Of a DNA stretch of 64,000 nucleotides, positions 52,870-63,904 are shown one piece after another (position 1 is the stretch's first letter; each line of letters starts with the position of its first letter). The notes under the pieces were generated by a model that ran no database searches, was not told the DNA's origin, and saw only the letters and a list, made by a program, of their open reading frames with translations. The position numbers and the translations under genes are program-made. The stretch is from contig NC_087111.1 in assembly GCF_963855985.1 (NCBI RefSeq), forward strand, positions 2,175,001 through 2,239,000, written 5' to 3'. The DNA comes from Ostrinia nubilalis. Taxonomy: Eukaryota; Arthropoda; Insecta; Lepidoptera; Crambidae.

Positions 52870-55190
52870 AACAGTAAATCCCAGGCTGAGTATGTCGTTA
52901 TTGCAATCAATCAGAGTCCGTTTGAATAGCCAAGTTTGTAGTTAATAAAGTTCCGAAAATAAAAGCTAAAACACAAACGAATCACAAAGAAGGATCAAGC
53001 AAGACAGCAACACAGCAAGAGTGAGTGAGAGAGAAAAGGTGATGCGAGTGAATGACAATTTGACTAACAAATAGGGATGTCCATTTAGAATAGACATAAT
53101 CGATTAAATTGATCGTTTTTGAAAAATTTTATTTTTAAACATTGTGTTGCTATAAATATTTATTTTATTTATTTAATAGGACAACCAACAAGACATACAC
53201 TGGAAGACAATCAATATTTACAACGTATTTAACTTAATCTAAGTGCTGCCTTAATTATAGGTTGCCACGGCATGCAATAGTGGACTTATACATAAACAGT
53301 GTCTACACTTAAAGAAAAGAGTAAATATGTAAATGTAGGTAAATAAATGTGATTAAATATACATAAAATGCAATAATCCACTGAAGCGCTGCGGGCGCGG
53401 CGGATCTGCGCCCGTCTAAAGGTCTAATGATTAGACTCTAGTCTAATCGATCATACCATTATTTACTTAAATCGAATTAAAAAAGCGCATCTCTGTCTCT
53501 GCTCTGTCAATATGTCGGTGACTTTGATTTCGTTTAAATACTTTTAAAATATTTTTTCGAACTGCAACTTGTCCGATAGGTTTGGAAACTTGCAAGTAAA
53601 TAAATAAAATATACATAAAATTATGGTACATACTAAGTCTTTGAAAATCTTAGGGCGATTTTTATCAATGTCCTTTGTCTGCTCGATTGCATTGATGGTA
53701 AGGAGCAATGGTATTATCTATAATATCATTGGTAAGGAGGGACTGTTCTAAATACATATTATGATAGTTGAGATGGTTGAGAATATTTCCGGGTCGATCG
53801 CTTCCACCTTCGGCCTAGATAGTACCTACCTACCTACTTATACGCCAAACTATCTTATGATTGTTATGCATTGTTAAGTAGGGTTATAATACCTATACCT
53901 AATTATGATTGTTATGCATTGTAAGTAGGGTTATAAATAATTATAATTTACATAAGCAGCAGGTCGGTTATTTTTATTTAGGCAAATGTAATATTTTCAA
54001 AGACAATACGTACGATCAGATATTAAGATCAAAGATAAAGATTTCTGCTGTGAAAAAAAAAAAAACAGCTAACTTCTATATCAAGTTCCAACGTCGCTAT
54101 ACGTACCTACCTACTTAATGCTACTGGATTATACGTTCATAGCTCAGAAGTTTAGTCCTTTCCTTTTTCAGCAGTGTTTAGTAAGAATATTATTACAAAT
54201 GGGCTTTTAGGGATTTTGTTCACATGGAATAAACGACAAAGTTCTTAGTTACTTATCCAAGTAGTAGTAACATATATGTAGAAAACAGGAACTTAGATGC
54301 CAACGAAAGAAAATAGGCTATCAAATGTTGTTTTGGGGACTTACCTTTATAAAAATATCACATTTAAAAATTCATACCATTTGTTGTTATTTAAAAAACA
54401 ATGTCAATTTTGACGATTAACTGAAAGTCTATTATCTATGAATATAGTAGCGATATATGGTATCCAGCGGCAATGGCAGTGCAAAATTTTGACAATGACT
54501 GTAGTTATCATACTTCGAGTTTGTCCATGGAGACGGCAAAAGTCCTTTAGTTGGCCATAAAGTAAACTTAACGGAAAATGTTACTTAATTGATACCGAGG
54601 CGCAACCTGGAAGCATTGCTAAGTGTGCTCCTCGTTACTGGTTCATCGTTCGTCATCGTCATTGTTCGTAAAAACCGGGTCGTGGCAGGCAAATAATAAA
54701 ATTAGTCTTATGTCTTCTCCCTTATTAACTTCGATGGATAAATAGCTAAACCTCCTTGCGCGTAACTGACGTTTGTTGGAAAACCGATTTTTTTAGGCCA
54801 TCGGATTTTAATTTCAAAAGTCATTGACCAATCCCAGTTCATATAATAACTATTATGACGTTTTCTATTGGCCAAAAGATTTAACTCTCTAAAAATCCGC
54901 GTGCAACCATATCCTGCTTAAATATTGTGCACTTTATTCAGCACAGATTAAACAAGCTAAATGACAAATAGAATAGATTGAAATGACAGATTGCACTTGA
55001 ATTACCCTACTGATTATTTTTCGCGTTATTTATGATTCCAATTTGAATTCCATCTTAGGATAGCAAGTCAATTAAATTTTTAACATTTTATTTCTCTTTT
55101 GATCGCATTAACTATGCAATTACTAATAAATAAGAGTAACAGGATTAAACAGGCTAAAATAAGGATCTGGAAAGATCAGGAAGGAGATAC
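52870..55190. other. 2.3 kb with no recognised gene
   Basis: The first 200 bp could be the 5' flank of the dead transposase gene. From 53160 to 53345 is an AT-rich repeat-like stretch with TAAATAAATGTGATTAAATA. A CG-rich patch GCGCTGCGGGCGCGGCGGAT lies near 53385. No coding family seen. Confidence 0.4.
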
Positions 55191-55194
55191 ACCC

Positions 55195-55255
55195 AAACAA
55201 TGTGGCAATGGGCAGGGCACATAGTACGCAGAACTGACGGCCGATGGCAAAATCT
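55195..55255 (+). mobile_element. RTE-B coding fragment
   Basis: TGGCAATGGGCAGGGCACAT AGTACGCAGAACTGACGG encodes WQWAGHIVRRTDGRW, as in the copy at 62343; truncated on both sides. Confidence 0.8.
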
Positions 55256-55296
55256 AGTGAGAATATTTGTCTTTAGACAAAGCTATTTATTTTAAA

Positions 55297-55500
55297 CTAG
55301 CGGCCGCCCGCAACTTCGTACGCGTGGATTCCGTTTTACTCCCTTAGGGGTGGAGTTTCGTAAAATCCTTTCTTAGCGAATGCCTACGTCATAACATCTA
55401 CATGCATGCAAATTTCAGTCCGATCCATCCAGTGGTTTGGGCTGTGCGTTGATAGATCACTATGTCAGTCAGTCACCTTTGAGTTATATACGTATAATTA
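55297..55500 (-). mobile_element. Helitron, antisense
   Basis: ACTAGCGGCCGCCCGCAACT TCGTACGCGTGG at the left is the complement of the Helitron 3' hairpin and CTAG end. The interior CTTAGGGGTGGAGTTTCG also occurs as a complement at 61437. Confidence 0.75.
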
Positions 55501-55833
55501 TTTAGATTTAGATGAATGATAAAATAATGTATAAAAAATGTATGACTAGACGAGTAAAACCCTTATTTCCCTACAGGGTTAGATAAAATTGATATTTAAA
55601 TGTCACATGAATGCAAATTGATATTAACTGCAAAGGCAGTAGAGGGCGTTCGGTGATATTTTATTTTCTCCAGAGAATCGCAAAAAATATATTGCTCTTG
55701 GAATTTCAGCGATGTTTATTTATAAGGTTTTCGGCAAACAATATTAATTTTAAGAAAATATAAAGCCATTTCTGAATATTTATGTAAGTAAGAGATACTT
55801 TTGAATGTAATAGACATGACAACGGTAGATCAT

Positions 55834-55879
<46 letters not shown>

Positions 55880-56005
55880 TCAGCCATAGGACGTCCACTG
55901 CTGAACATAGGCCTCCCCCAATGCTTTCCATGCTGCCTGGTTGGTAATGGCCTGCGTCCAGCGCCTTCCTGCTACCTTTATGATGTCATCGGTCCACCTT
56001 GTGCG
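55834..56005 (-). mobile_element. RTE-B LINE 3' fragment with an expanded (ATC)n tail, antisense
   Basis: About fifteen ATC units at 55834-55878, then TCAGCCATAGGACGTCCACT, GGTTGGTAATGGCCTGCGTC and TGATGTCATCGGTCCACCTT. It is the longest trinucleotide tail in the window. Confidence 0.9.
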
Positions 56006-56648
56006 ACAACGGTAGATACATCAAGCTAAACGTTCTAAAAGCTAATGAAATATTAATAAAAGCTGTTTTGCAAAAAAATATACCTACTTAGTCTAATATA
56101 CGTTTAATGTGTCTTCGACTGTGAAAAATATTGCTATCTTCAAGTTACCAGGGTTTTTGCAACATAGATTACATGAGTAGATAATAATATGTAACATGAA
56201 TGTTTTGATCAAAATTTAAGCAAAATCAGTTTATTGCTGATCAAAACGTAATAGAGAGACTTTATAATTTATAATAATGTGGTTCCACATGGCTACTTCA
56301 CATCACATTTTTCATCAAGTTTAATCAGCTGCTATCTGGTTTTACAAAATGCTTCACTGAGCTTTTACCAAAGCTCGGTAAAAATAAATCTATTTCACAC
56401 GCTCCGCCATTTTTATCCGAGGGTATCTCGACCCAAACAATTTAAAAGAAAATTAACCCGTCAGGATGGGTGTAGGTACTTATATGAAAAACTAGCAGAG
56501 AATTAACGCAAGATATATTATTCTAGGAGATTTTCTATTGTTAACTCAGATAACGTTTTAGGGCTTAAATTATCTTGAATAAAATGAAAATTTAACCTTT
56601 TTGTCGGTAGGATTCATTCAACTGCTACTTTCCTTCGTTTCAGCCAAA
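56006..56648. other. No recognised feature
   Basis: AT-rich intergenic DNA. Confidence 0.4.
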
Positions 56649-56790
56649 TCGTCGCTTGCCTCTCTGACATTTTGCAAGATTTTCAGGCGATTAGACAGAT
56701 CGATTCGTCTTGCAAAATTGATTAAGATGGTGTAGATAACTCAGTTTCGAAAAAAATGTCAGATACATCAGTTAGAGAGGCAAGCGACGA
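56649..56790. mobile_element. MITE, TCGTCGCTTGCCTCTC family, copy 2
   Basis: Ends and interior match 36248-36402; the two copies lie in the same orientation. Confidence 0.8.
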
Positions 56791-56814
56791 AATGACGTCT
56801 GTGGCGATAAAAGC

Positions 56815-57262
56815 AAGTTTTTGGTCAGTTTGGTTGGTGGTAGGGCTTGTTCGTCCGCCTGGCTAGCTACTACAATCTTACTTAAGTCTATCGCCATAAC
56901 AACAATGTAACAGCATTGTTGTGTTCCGGCAGTTGGAGGTAAGATAGCTAGTTCCTCTTTAGTTAAGGATTCCGGGTGAAGCTCGCTTCCACTTTCGGCC
57001 TGGTCATCACTTTTCATCAGGAGAGATGAAGGCCAAGAGCTTTCTCGTTGTGGACAAAAAAGACGAATGGACAAAAAACGGAATGGACTGTCGTCTGCGG
57101 TGTTTCCGGACCGATACGACCTGCAAGCTTTCAAGAAAAGAGCGTATCTTCACCTTAAAGGCCGACAACGCACTTGTAACGCCCCTGAGACTTCGGGTGT
57201 CAGGTGTGACACTTAGCATCAGGTGATCCGTCTGCTCGTTTGCCTCCTGTCATATAAAAAAA
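56815..57262. mobile_element. Two LINE 3' fragments joined in opposite orientation
   Basis: 56815-56985 is the complement of the GACTTAGGTAAGATGG region at 16655 (GGTGGTAGGGCTTGTTCG, TACAATCTTACTTAAGTC). 56985-57262 reads GGTGAAGCTCGCTTCCACTT, GCCGACAACGCACTTGTAAC, GCATCAGGTGATCCGTCTGC and TCGTTTGCCTCC, then an A-rich end: a plus-strand LINE tail. Confidence 0.6.
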
Positions 57263-57489
57263 GACGAGGTCTGTCGAGACGACTATAAATTAAATGTCTC
57301 GGTTTCTGCATTGCGATTTTTGCCTATTGAGCATGCTTATCTTCTAATTGAGTATGGACTTTTAACTTTTTATATTAAATTCGTCCTTGAGTACAAAATG
57401 AGCACGCTCAAGCTCAATTTCTCTATTTAGAAACCGGGAAATAGCTTTTTTTTGCATCAGAAAGTAGGCATTTGACTGCAATCATGCAC

Positions 57490-57612
57490 CTGACGTTGGC
57501 AGGAAGGCGCTGGACGCAGGCCGCTACCAACCGGCCAATCTGGAAATTATAGGGGGAGGCCCATGTTCGGTAGTGGACGTCCTGTGGCTGAAATGATGAT
57601 GATGATACATGA
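57490..57612 (+). mobile_element. RTE-B LINE 3' fragment
   Basis: GGCAGGAAGGCGCTGGACGC, GGGGGAGGCCCATGTTCGG, GGCTGAAATGATGATGATGA. Confidence 0.85.
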
Positions 57613-57933
57613 TGTTATGAAAAATGCAGTCTAGGATAGTATATATCTGTTCTGTAAGTGCCTATCATGCCTTGAGCCTTAATTTCCTAAAACCAATATC
57701 AAGTATTTTTGCGAATTTGAAATACGAAAATACTATCCGCGTCCAATAATTGAGCGAGGAAGGCACTTATCCTAAAAATAACCGGTCTTATTGGCTCTCC
57801 AGGCTTATTGAGTTCTCGTGTTTACGAAGAGGCGTGATAGATAAGAACATTGGTTTTTAATTTCGTAAATCTATTCAAGCTTATATTGCTTTTCCATTTG
57901 AATTCGTTTTAGTTATAAAAATATTATTCTATA

Positions 57934-58120
57934 GCAGGGGTGGCCAAACTCTTAACCTGTGAGGTCTACTTATGCTCGAAAATATTACTTGCGGTCAACT
58001 GCAAGGTAGAGTTTAGAAAAGTGAAATAAAACATTTTAGCAGCAAAAATACTGCCACGTTACGACAGACCGAAACTCTCTCGGGCTATCAAAATCGTCTT
58101 CGCGGTCATATCGCGATCAT
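57934..58120 (+). mobile_element. Probable hAT left end
   Basis: CAGGGGTGGCCAAACTCTTA fits the common hAT terminus CAGGGGTnnnCAAACT. No inverted partner was found, so it may be truncated; the right limit is a guess. Confidence 0.35.
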
Positions 58121-58219
58121 AATTTCAGCCAAAGAAGGTTACTCCAATGATTGACCGATTTATTTGAGATATGTTTGGCATTTTATATGAAAAAATCGTA
58201 GAATGTATAAACTGTACAT

Positions 58220-58345
58220 TGTAGGTTCGTTTCAGCCAAATGACGTCCACTGCTGGACAAAGGCCTCCCCCAAGGTTTTCCACAATGAACGGTCCTGCGC
58301 TGCCCGCATCCAGGCTCTTCCCGCGACCTTGTAGGTATATCGCCA
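58220..58345 (-). mobile_element. RTE-A LINE 3' fragment, antisense
   Basis: AGCCAAATGACGTCCACTGC, TGGACAAAGGCCTCCCCCAA and CATCCAGGCTCTTCCCGCGA. Confidence 0.85.
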
Positions 58346-58644
58346 ATATTACATTATCTTGTAAAGCTTCTTATTTATGAGTAAGGTAATGGCAAAAGGG
58401 AGTATGACATAATAAAGTAGGTAATCGGATCACAAAATGTATGTATATTATTCTTGTATACAAATGTAAGAGCTTTATCTTCTAGTAAATAAGACTTGCA
58501 AAGAAAGTCAGTGTAACAGAAAAATAGCCTTCGAAAAAGAGTTACTTTTCTTAATGAGCATTATCTATGTAATCCTACAATAGTTTCAAGTACATATTTA
58601 CGTATCCGTACCTACTTACTTAGCCCGACAAAAAAAAAACGTAT

Positions 58645-58806
58645 CGGAAAACGCAGCGTGGGACGTCCACCCACAAGGTGGACCGACGACTTGATAAAGG
58701 TAGCAGGAAGGCGCTGGATGCAGGCCGCTTGCAATGTGGAAGTAATTAGGGGAGGCCTATGTTCAGCAGTGGACGTCCTGTGGCTGAAATGATGATGATG
58801 ATGATT
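58645..58806 (+). mobile_element. RTE-B LINE 3' fragment
   Basis: CGGAAAACGCAGCGTGGGAC, GTGGACCGACGACTTGATAA, AGGCCTATGTTCAGCAGTGG and a (GAT)n end; about 18 bp of the TNRS-coding region are deleted. Confidence 0.85.
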
Positions 58807-58917
58807 TACCTACTTATTTATTTATTTAAACTTTAATGCCAAAATAAATTTGTACATAAGGCGAACTTAATGCACTAAAGCATTCTTACTTGTCACTATT
58901 ATTAGTGTGATCGCTAC

Positions 58918-58997
58918 TAGGTCTTTAAAGAAATCATTGGGGAAGTCCTATGTACAGCAGTGGACGTCCTGTGGCTGAAATGATGATGATGATGAAG
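58918..58997 (+). mobile_element. RTE-B LINE 3' terminus, short
   Basis: ATCATTGGGGAAGTCCTATG, CAGCAGTGGACGTCCTGTGG and (GAT)n. Confidence 0.8.
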
Positions 58998-60159
58998 AAG
59001 ACTATTGTTTAATAGATCAATTAAAACACAATGCTTCTAACACATCCTTTCATACTAAAGGCTCCAAAAGACCTAGCCTGGAAAAATTAAAGAAGAGTTG
59101 CTTGTTTATGTATCATGATAACAAATATTTGTCAGACGAACATACTCGTTGGTACTTTATGTATATTGATTGCAATGTAATGTTTGTAGAGGATGTACGA
59201 CGGACCTTAATTTTGTTTTTGGTTGTTTTACATTTGGGATCTGTTTACGGAGCTTGTGTACTGGATGTATGAAAATGAATGATAGTCTACACATGGTACA
59301 GACCACACAATGTAAAGGTCGAGTCGCATATCTGGTAAGCAAGTTAAGCCACTACTGGCACGATGAGAAATAATTTCTACAATATAATAATGGTCCCACA
59401 TAGTACTGGCACAGTGTGAAATATTATTTCATACATTGTCTTGGAACTCACAAGTGAGTAGATGAGGATGAAAGAATATTTTGCATTGTCCCGGAACTGT
59501 GACTTCCGTGATAAGTGTGAATTAACTTAGAAACTTAAAGGTAGCTTATTTCTGAATAAACTGAGTAACGAAAATTCTGGAAAGAAAACTTCGCATCCCA
59601 GTTTCTTCCCCTTAGGGTGTGAATTTTGGAAATCTCTTAGTGCATTGACTACGTCAAAATGTCAAAATTTTAGCGCGGTTTGGGCTGCTCAGTCAATAAC
59701 AGTTGCCATTAATACAAAACGGTGCTATTTTGTAAAAAAATCTGTGCTAAGAAACTCGTGTTTTAGGTACTTACTGTAGTATTATAACTAATAAGTATGT
59801 AGATACCTTTATCCTTGAGCTAAGCTACGAATACAGTGTCGCATTTCTATTCAAAGTTTAGAGTGCGTAGATACGCGTGTCAAGTTTGAATCAGACCCCT
59901 CATTAAGAGCTTACACTCCGTTACAAATGGGTCTCAGAGATACAACATCTTAAAATATAAGCACCACAGTACATCAAGTCAGAGATAGGTATTAGGTACA
60001 ACATCTTATAACGTAAGGGCGACAGTACATCGAGCTAAACCTGTTATGGAGGTTATTTATTTATTTGCTTGTCACATGGTAAATAAATAGAAGTCAGACC
60101 TTGCACACATGACACCCCGTGGTGGCACCACAAAAATCGAAAAAGAGGTTACATAAACT
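58998..60159. other. 1.2 kb with no recognised feature
   Basis: AT-rich DNA. Complementary open frames at 59157-59373 show no family motif. Confidence 0.4.
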
Positions 60160-60338
60160 TAGAGTAGGCGCACACCGTTGATTTTTCGTCGGCCGATAGT
60201 TTAGTCGGGCAGTTGATCAGTATGGGCATGTATGGGAGTGCGCACACTACGCCGATTCGATTTGGCCGATTCTTCATACAATTTAAAATCGGGCACAACT
60301 ATCGGCCAACTAAAAATCAACGGTGTGCGCCTACTCTT
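60160..60338. mobile_element. Complete 180-bp MITE, GAGTAGGCGCACACCG family
   Basis: AGAGTAGGCGCACACCGTTG and its complement at 60318-60338; pairing continues through TTTTTCGTCGGCCGATAGTT. The interior CATGTATGGGAGTGCGCACA matches the split copy at 17021-17800. Confidence 0.85.
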
Positions 60339-60597
60339 AAAGAGAGGTAAATTTTAACCAACTTCTTAACAATATTTTTTATTTCTATAAAAAACAAAAA
60401 ACTGCGACGCACACCTGTTTGGACCGACAACCTCAAGAAAAAAAAGTGAAAGATCATTAATAATCTTAATGTATTAGTTCTCGATGTAGTGAGACCACCA
60501 TCAGTAGTCTGCCATTTGAAGATTTTTTTATGTTCACAACTAGGAAGCTCTTGGTTAAGTTTGTACAACAGATGCCTTATAAGTAGGGTCATAAAAT

Positions 60598-60705
60598 TAA
60601 CATCATCATCATCAGCCACAAGATGTCCACTCCTGAATAAAGGCCTCCCCAATGATTTCCAGGTTGGCAGTGGCCTGCATCCATCGCCTTCCTGCCTTTA
60701 TGCAA
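60598..60705 (-). mobile_element. RTE-B LINE 3' fragment, antisense
   Basis: CATCATCATCATCAGCCACA, AGATGTCCACTCCTGAATAA, AGGCCTCCCCAATGATTTCC and GCATCCATCGCCTTCCTGCC. Confidence 0.85.
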
Positions 60706-60920
60706 TCCCCATAAATATAAATATAACAGTTCAAATAACTAAAAGCTTTATTCTCCCACATAACTCCATAGCAATCAAGATAAAAACCGCCTACCATGCC
60801 CCATAAATAACTATTTCCATCAAGGAAAAGTCACTGACAACCTGACTGACGAGAAAGGCCTGACAGTCGTTTGTTTGTATGAAAAATATACCCGTAAGTG
60901 TAGGCGCACACTAGGCGACA

Positions 60921-60961
60921 CGCGACAGCGACACGCGACAGCGACACGCGACAGCGACAGC
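60921..60961. repeat. 13-bp tandem repeat (GACACGCGACAGC)n
   Basis: Three consecutive copies of GACACGCGACAGC, then GACAGCTCGGCGA, at the left end of the 60899 element. Confidence 0.85.
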
Positions 60962-61313
60962 TCGGCGACTTAAACGCGACGACAAGTTACGGCCGACAAT
61001 CTACAGTGTGTTAGGGATAAGGCTAGCGATAATTTAAGGCGATGTTATTATGTCAATGGAGAATGTTCACTAATTTTGTTTTTTAGCTTTCTGTATTCTC
61101 TGTTAAAAAAAAATACACGTGAAAGAATTATTTCGATACGACAATTAGTTTCCAAGATATTTAAAGTCATAACTACTTGGTATTTTTGAATGAAATAAAA
61201 ACTAATGTATTTGTATACGTAAAAGCTTAACTGTAACAAAGGTTTCAAGTGATTTTGCATACCTAGTAACATTCTTCATTTCATCTTATCGCTAGCCCTA
61301 TCCCAAACACACT

Positions 61314-61508
61314 GTATAAAAGCGAAATACCACTCACTGATTACTCACGCAGAAACTAACATCTACAAACTTGAAATTTGGCAGGTAGGTTCCTTAAAGG
61401 GTGTAGTAGACGTCCGCTAAGAACGGATCTTACAAAACTCCACCCCTAAGGGGGTAAAACTGGGGTTAATTAACTGCTCGCGTACGAAGTCGCGGGCTTA
61501 GCGGGTAG
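61314..61508 (+). mobile_element. Helitron inside the 60899 element
   Basis: AACATCTACAAACTTGAAAT, ACAAAACTCCACCCCTAAGG and GCGTACGAAGTCGCGGGCTT AGCGGGTAG then T. The 3' end is GTAG rather than CTAG. Confidence 0.6.
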
Positions 61509-61817
61509 TTATTCATATATTTTATTCAAAGCTTCGCATTTGGCGTCACTTGTCGCGACGACAAGCTAATTTAAGAAATTATCTAAAACAGGCGTCTAGT
61601 CGCTGTCGCTTGTCGCCTAGTGTGCGCCCACACTAAACGATACCTTGCCCCCAGGGATGAGATGTCCGAATTCGCCCCACATTTTAATATTTTATTTTAC
61701 TTACCTGACCCTTTTTAGGTTTACAAATGGGTCGGAAACGCCATGTGACGGATTAAATATTTTGACGATAGTTTCTTGGGGCGTACCTATGAGAAAAAGC
61801 TTATTTATCTGAACCTA

Positions 61818-62112
61818 ACACGCGTATTCACAAACATTACTATGAGGTCTCACAGTGCACGTGAACGCACAGGGTCCCAAAACCTATTCATTTATAGACA
61901 ATACTTGAGTGGTGGAGTGACACACACGAACCAATTACACACCCGTATTCACAAACGACGCTTGCTTAAGCAAGCAGAAAACTTAAGTGAAGCAGCAGTC
62001 GTACGCACTGCGTTGTATAGAGCTCTGTGATTGGTTCGTGTGACCCAGTGCGTCCACGCGCACTGTGAAACCTCATAGTAATTTGAAAATATGTTTGTAA
62101 ATACGGGCGTCT
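61818..62112. mobile_element. Two ACGCCCGT-family MITEs, one inverted and truncated
   Basis: 61818-61938 is an inverted partial copy (ACGCGTATTCACAAACATTA CTATGAGGTCTCAC). 61939-62112 is a complete copy (ACCCGTATTCACAAACGACG ... GTTTGTAAATACGGGCGT) with an extra CTTAAGCAAGCAGAAAACTT segment. Copies 1 and 2 are at 24461 and 26612. Confidence 0.7.
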
Positions 62113-62342
62113 GTCTAGATATTATTATGTATTTGTAAAATTCGGACAATTCTAGGCAGCTTGTAACTTGTAACTCTACATTATTATGTTACCCATCAAT
62201 CATTGTAACCCTTATAGTAATAGCGTGTGACAGCGTCGTAATGGTTTTGTAGAGATGTACCGACTAGTCAGATAGTCGGTGGGGATACTCGTACAGTAGT
62301 TTTGCTTTCTTTAATGCAATTCTAAAAGCTAAGCAAAGATCT

Positions 62343-62651
62343 TTGCGAGATCGAATCAGAAATGAGGAGATCCGTAAACGAACCAAAGTCGCAGACATAG
62401 CCCGACGGATTAGCAAGCTAAAGTGGCAATGGGCAGGGCACATAGTACGCAGAACTGACGGGCGATGGGGCAGAAAGGTTCTGGAATGGAGGCCGCGCAC
62501 CGGAAAACGCAGCGTGGGACGTCCACCTACAAGGTGGATCGACGACATCGTAAAGGTAGCAGGGAAGCGCTGGACGCAGGCCGCTACCAATCGATCAACA
62601 TGGAAAGCATTGGGGGAGGCCTATGTTCAGCAGTGGACGTCCTATGGCTGA
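62343..62651 (+). pseudogene. RTE reverse transcriptase C-terminus, undisrupted 102 codons
   Basis: Open to the natural stop TGA: RDRIRNEEIRKRTKVADIAR, WQWAGHIVRRTDGRWGRKVL, VGRPPTRWIDDIVKVAGKRW and WKALGEAYVQQWTSYG. This is the C-terminal tail of the RTE endonuclease/reverse transcriptase and the best-preserved RTE piece in the window, but the catalytic domains are absent. The 3' end has GGCTGAAATGATGA and then AATAATAATAAATC rather than a long GAT run. Confidence 0.9.
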
Positions 62652-63087
62652 AATGATGAAGCAAATAATAATAAATCAACAAGTAGGTTGTATCAAAATT
62701 GGTAGACATATGTACCTATCACATTTTAATGCTCTAATTTGCCCCATAAGTTAATCAAGTTCCTTTGCTTCGAAAGCTCAGTCAAAGAAGACTTTGGTAC
62801 ATCAAAATAACCAAAGACAAGGTATCCAATAGAAGCTTTTATTTATAATATTCTAGGCATTTATTGCCACATATCAGTATAAGCATTAATTTGAAGCATA
62901 ACCACAGAGTAATAATAAGTACTGCATAACATTGATTCAAAGATTAAACAAATTAAAAATAAATATTAACGTGAGCCAAGCTACTTACTAGTTGGTTTCG
63001 CTGACTAGTTGAGTCAATCATAACCAACTAGTCTTTAAGCTTAGCAGTTTGTAGGAGACACATCTCTAATATCCCAAATCTTAACCG

Positions 63088-63306
63088 ACTAAAGCCTGGT
63101 CCGTGAGCACGTAGAATGGTATCCAATGACCCCAAGCTACCCATCCTTATCGCTCACGCGTAATTATATTGCTGTCGCGACTGTGCAACGGGCGCCCGCG
63201 ATAAGTGTGCGAGCGCGACAGCAACATAATTACGCGCGAGCGATAAGGATGGGTAGCTTGGGGTCATTGGACAAAATTCTACGTGCTCACGGACCAGGCT
63301 TTAGTC
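63088..63306. mobile_element. Near-complete palindromic MITE (AAAGCCTGGTCCGTGAGCAC)
   Basis: ACTAAAGCCTGGTCCGTGAG, ATGACCCCAAGCTACCCATC and TTATCGCTCACGCGTAATTA pair with their complements. The arms are about 85-90 bp with few mismatches and a 30-40 bp GC-rich centre. Confidence 0.85.
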
Positions 63307-63344
63307 ATTTGTAAGTTTAGCGCTCTGTAGTGGACACATCTATT

Positions 63345-63566
63345 TCTATACTAATAATATTATAAATGCGAAAGTAACTGTCTGTCTTGCTTTCACGCCT
63401 AAACCATTGAACCCCATTTTGATGAAATTTGACATAGAGCTAGTTTGAGTCCCGGAAAAGAACATAGGATTGTTATTATCCCGGTTTTTGAAACAGGGCC
63501 GCGCGCGATAAAGTTTTTCTATGACAGACAAAATTCCACGCGGGCGAAGCCGCGGGCAAAAGCTAG
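63345..63566 (+). mobile_element. Short Helitron
   Basis: TCTATACTAATAATATTATA at the 5' end; CGCGGGCGAAGCCGCGGGCA AAAGCTAG then T at the 3' end. Same group as 16119 and 48461, with a different interior. Confidence 0.85.
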
Positions 63567-63904
63567 TCTCTAATATAAATTGTGTCCCAAAATTTAACCA
63601 ACTAGTCGTTACTTGTAAGTTTAGCACTCTGTAGTGGACACATCTCTAATAATTTGTCTCTAAACCACGTTAGTTTAGAACACACCGCAGATATGGGACA
63701 AGTTGGGACACTTTGGGACACGTCAGCCGACTTAGCGGTATCTAACTTGTCAAGTTGTCGGATAGACGCGCTTCCTACAATTACAAAGATTATTGTACAG
63801 AGGGCGCTGAAATTCAAATTTAGTTGAGCATTTATGCCTTTCACGGATGAATATTTTGGGTTAGTTCACTTATTTAGGGTTTTTAGTGATAATTTAAATA
63901 CTTT

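Larger units (their letters stand above)
60899..61632. mobile_element. Inverted-repeat element with GGCGCACACTAGGCGACA ends
   Basis: Left TGTAGGCGCACACTAGGCGA and right TCGCCTAGTGTGCGCCCACA are complements. Inside are a 13-bp tandem repeat, TGTCGCGACGACAAG-type motifs and a Helitron. Related CAGCGACA/TGTCGCTG motifs lie near both ends. Confidence 0.75.
62251..63655. mobile_element. hAT-like element with TAGAGATGT ends and repeated right terminus
   Basis: Left TAGAGATGTACCGACTAGTC and right GGACACATCTCTA. The right-end unit (AACCAACTAGTC ... GTAAGTTTAGC ... CTCTGTAGTGGACACATCT) occurs near 63020-63068, 63290-63335 (split by a MITE) and 63596-63652. No exact target duplication was found. RTE, MITE and Helitron insertions lie inside. 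Confidence 0.5.

Noticed and set aside
55834..55880. Regular (ATC)n array considered as a CRISPR-like or functional repeat
   Set aside because: It is the tail of an antisense RTE copy; there are no spacers, and the genome is eukaryotic.
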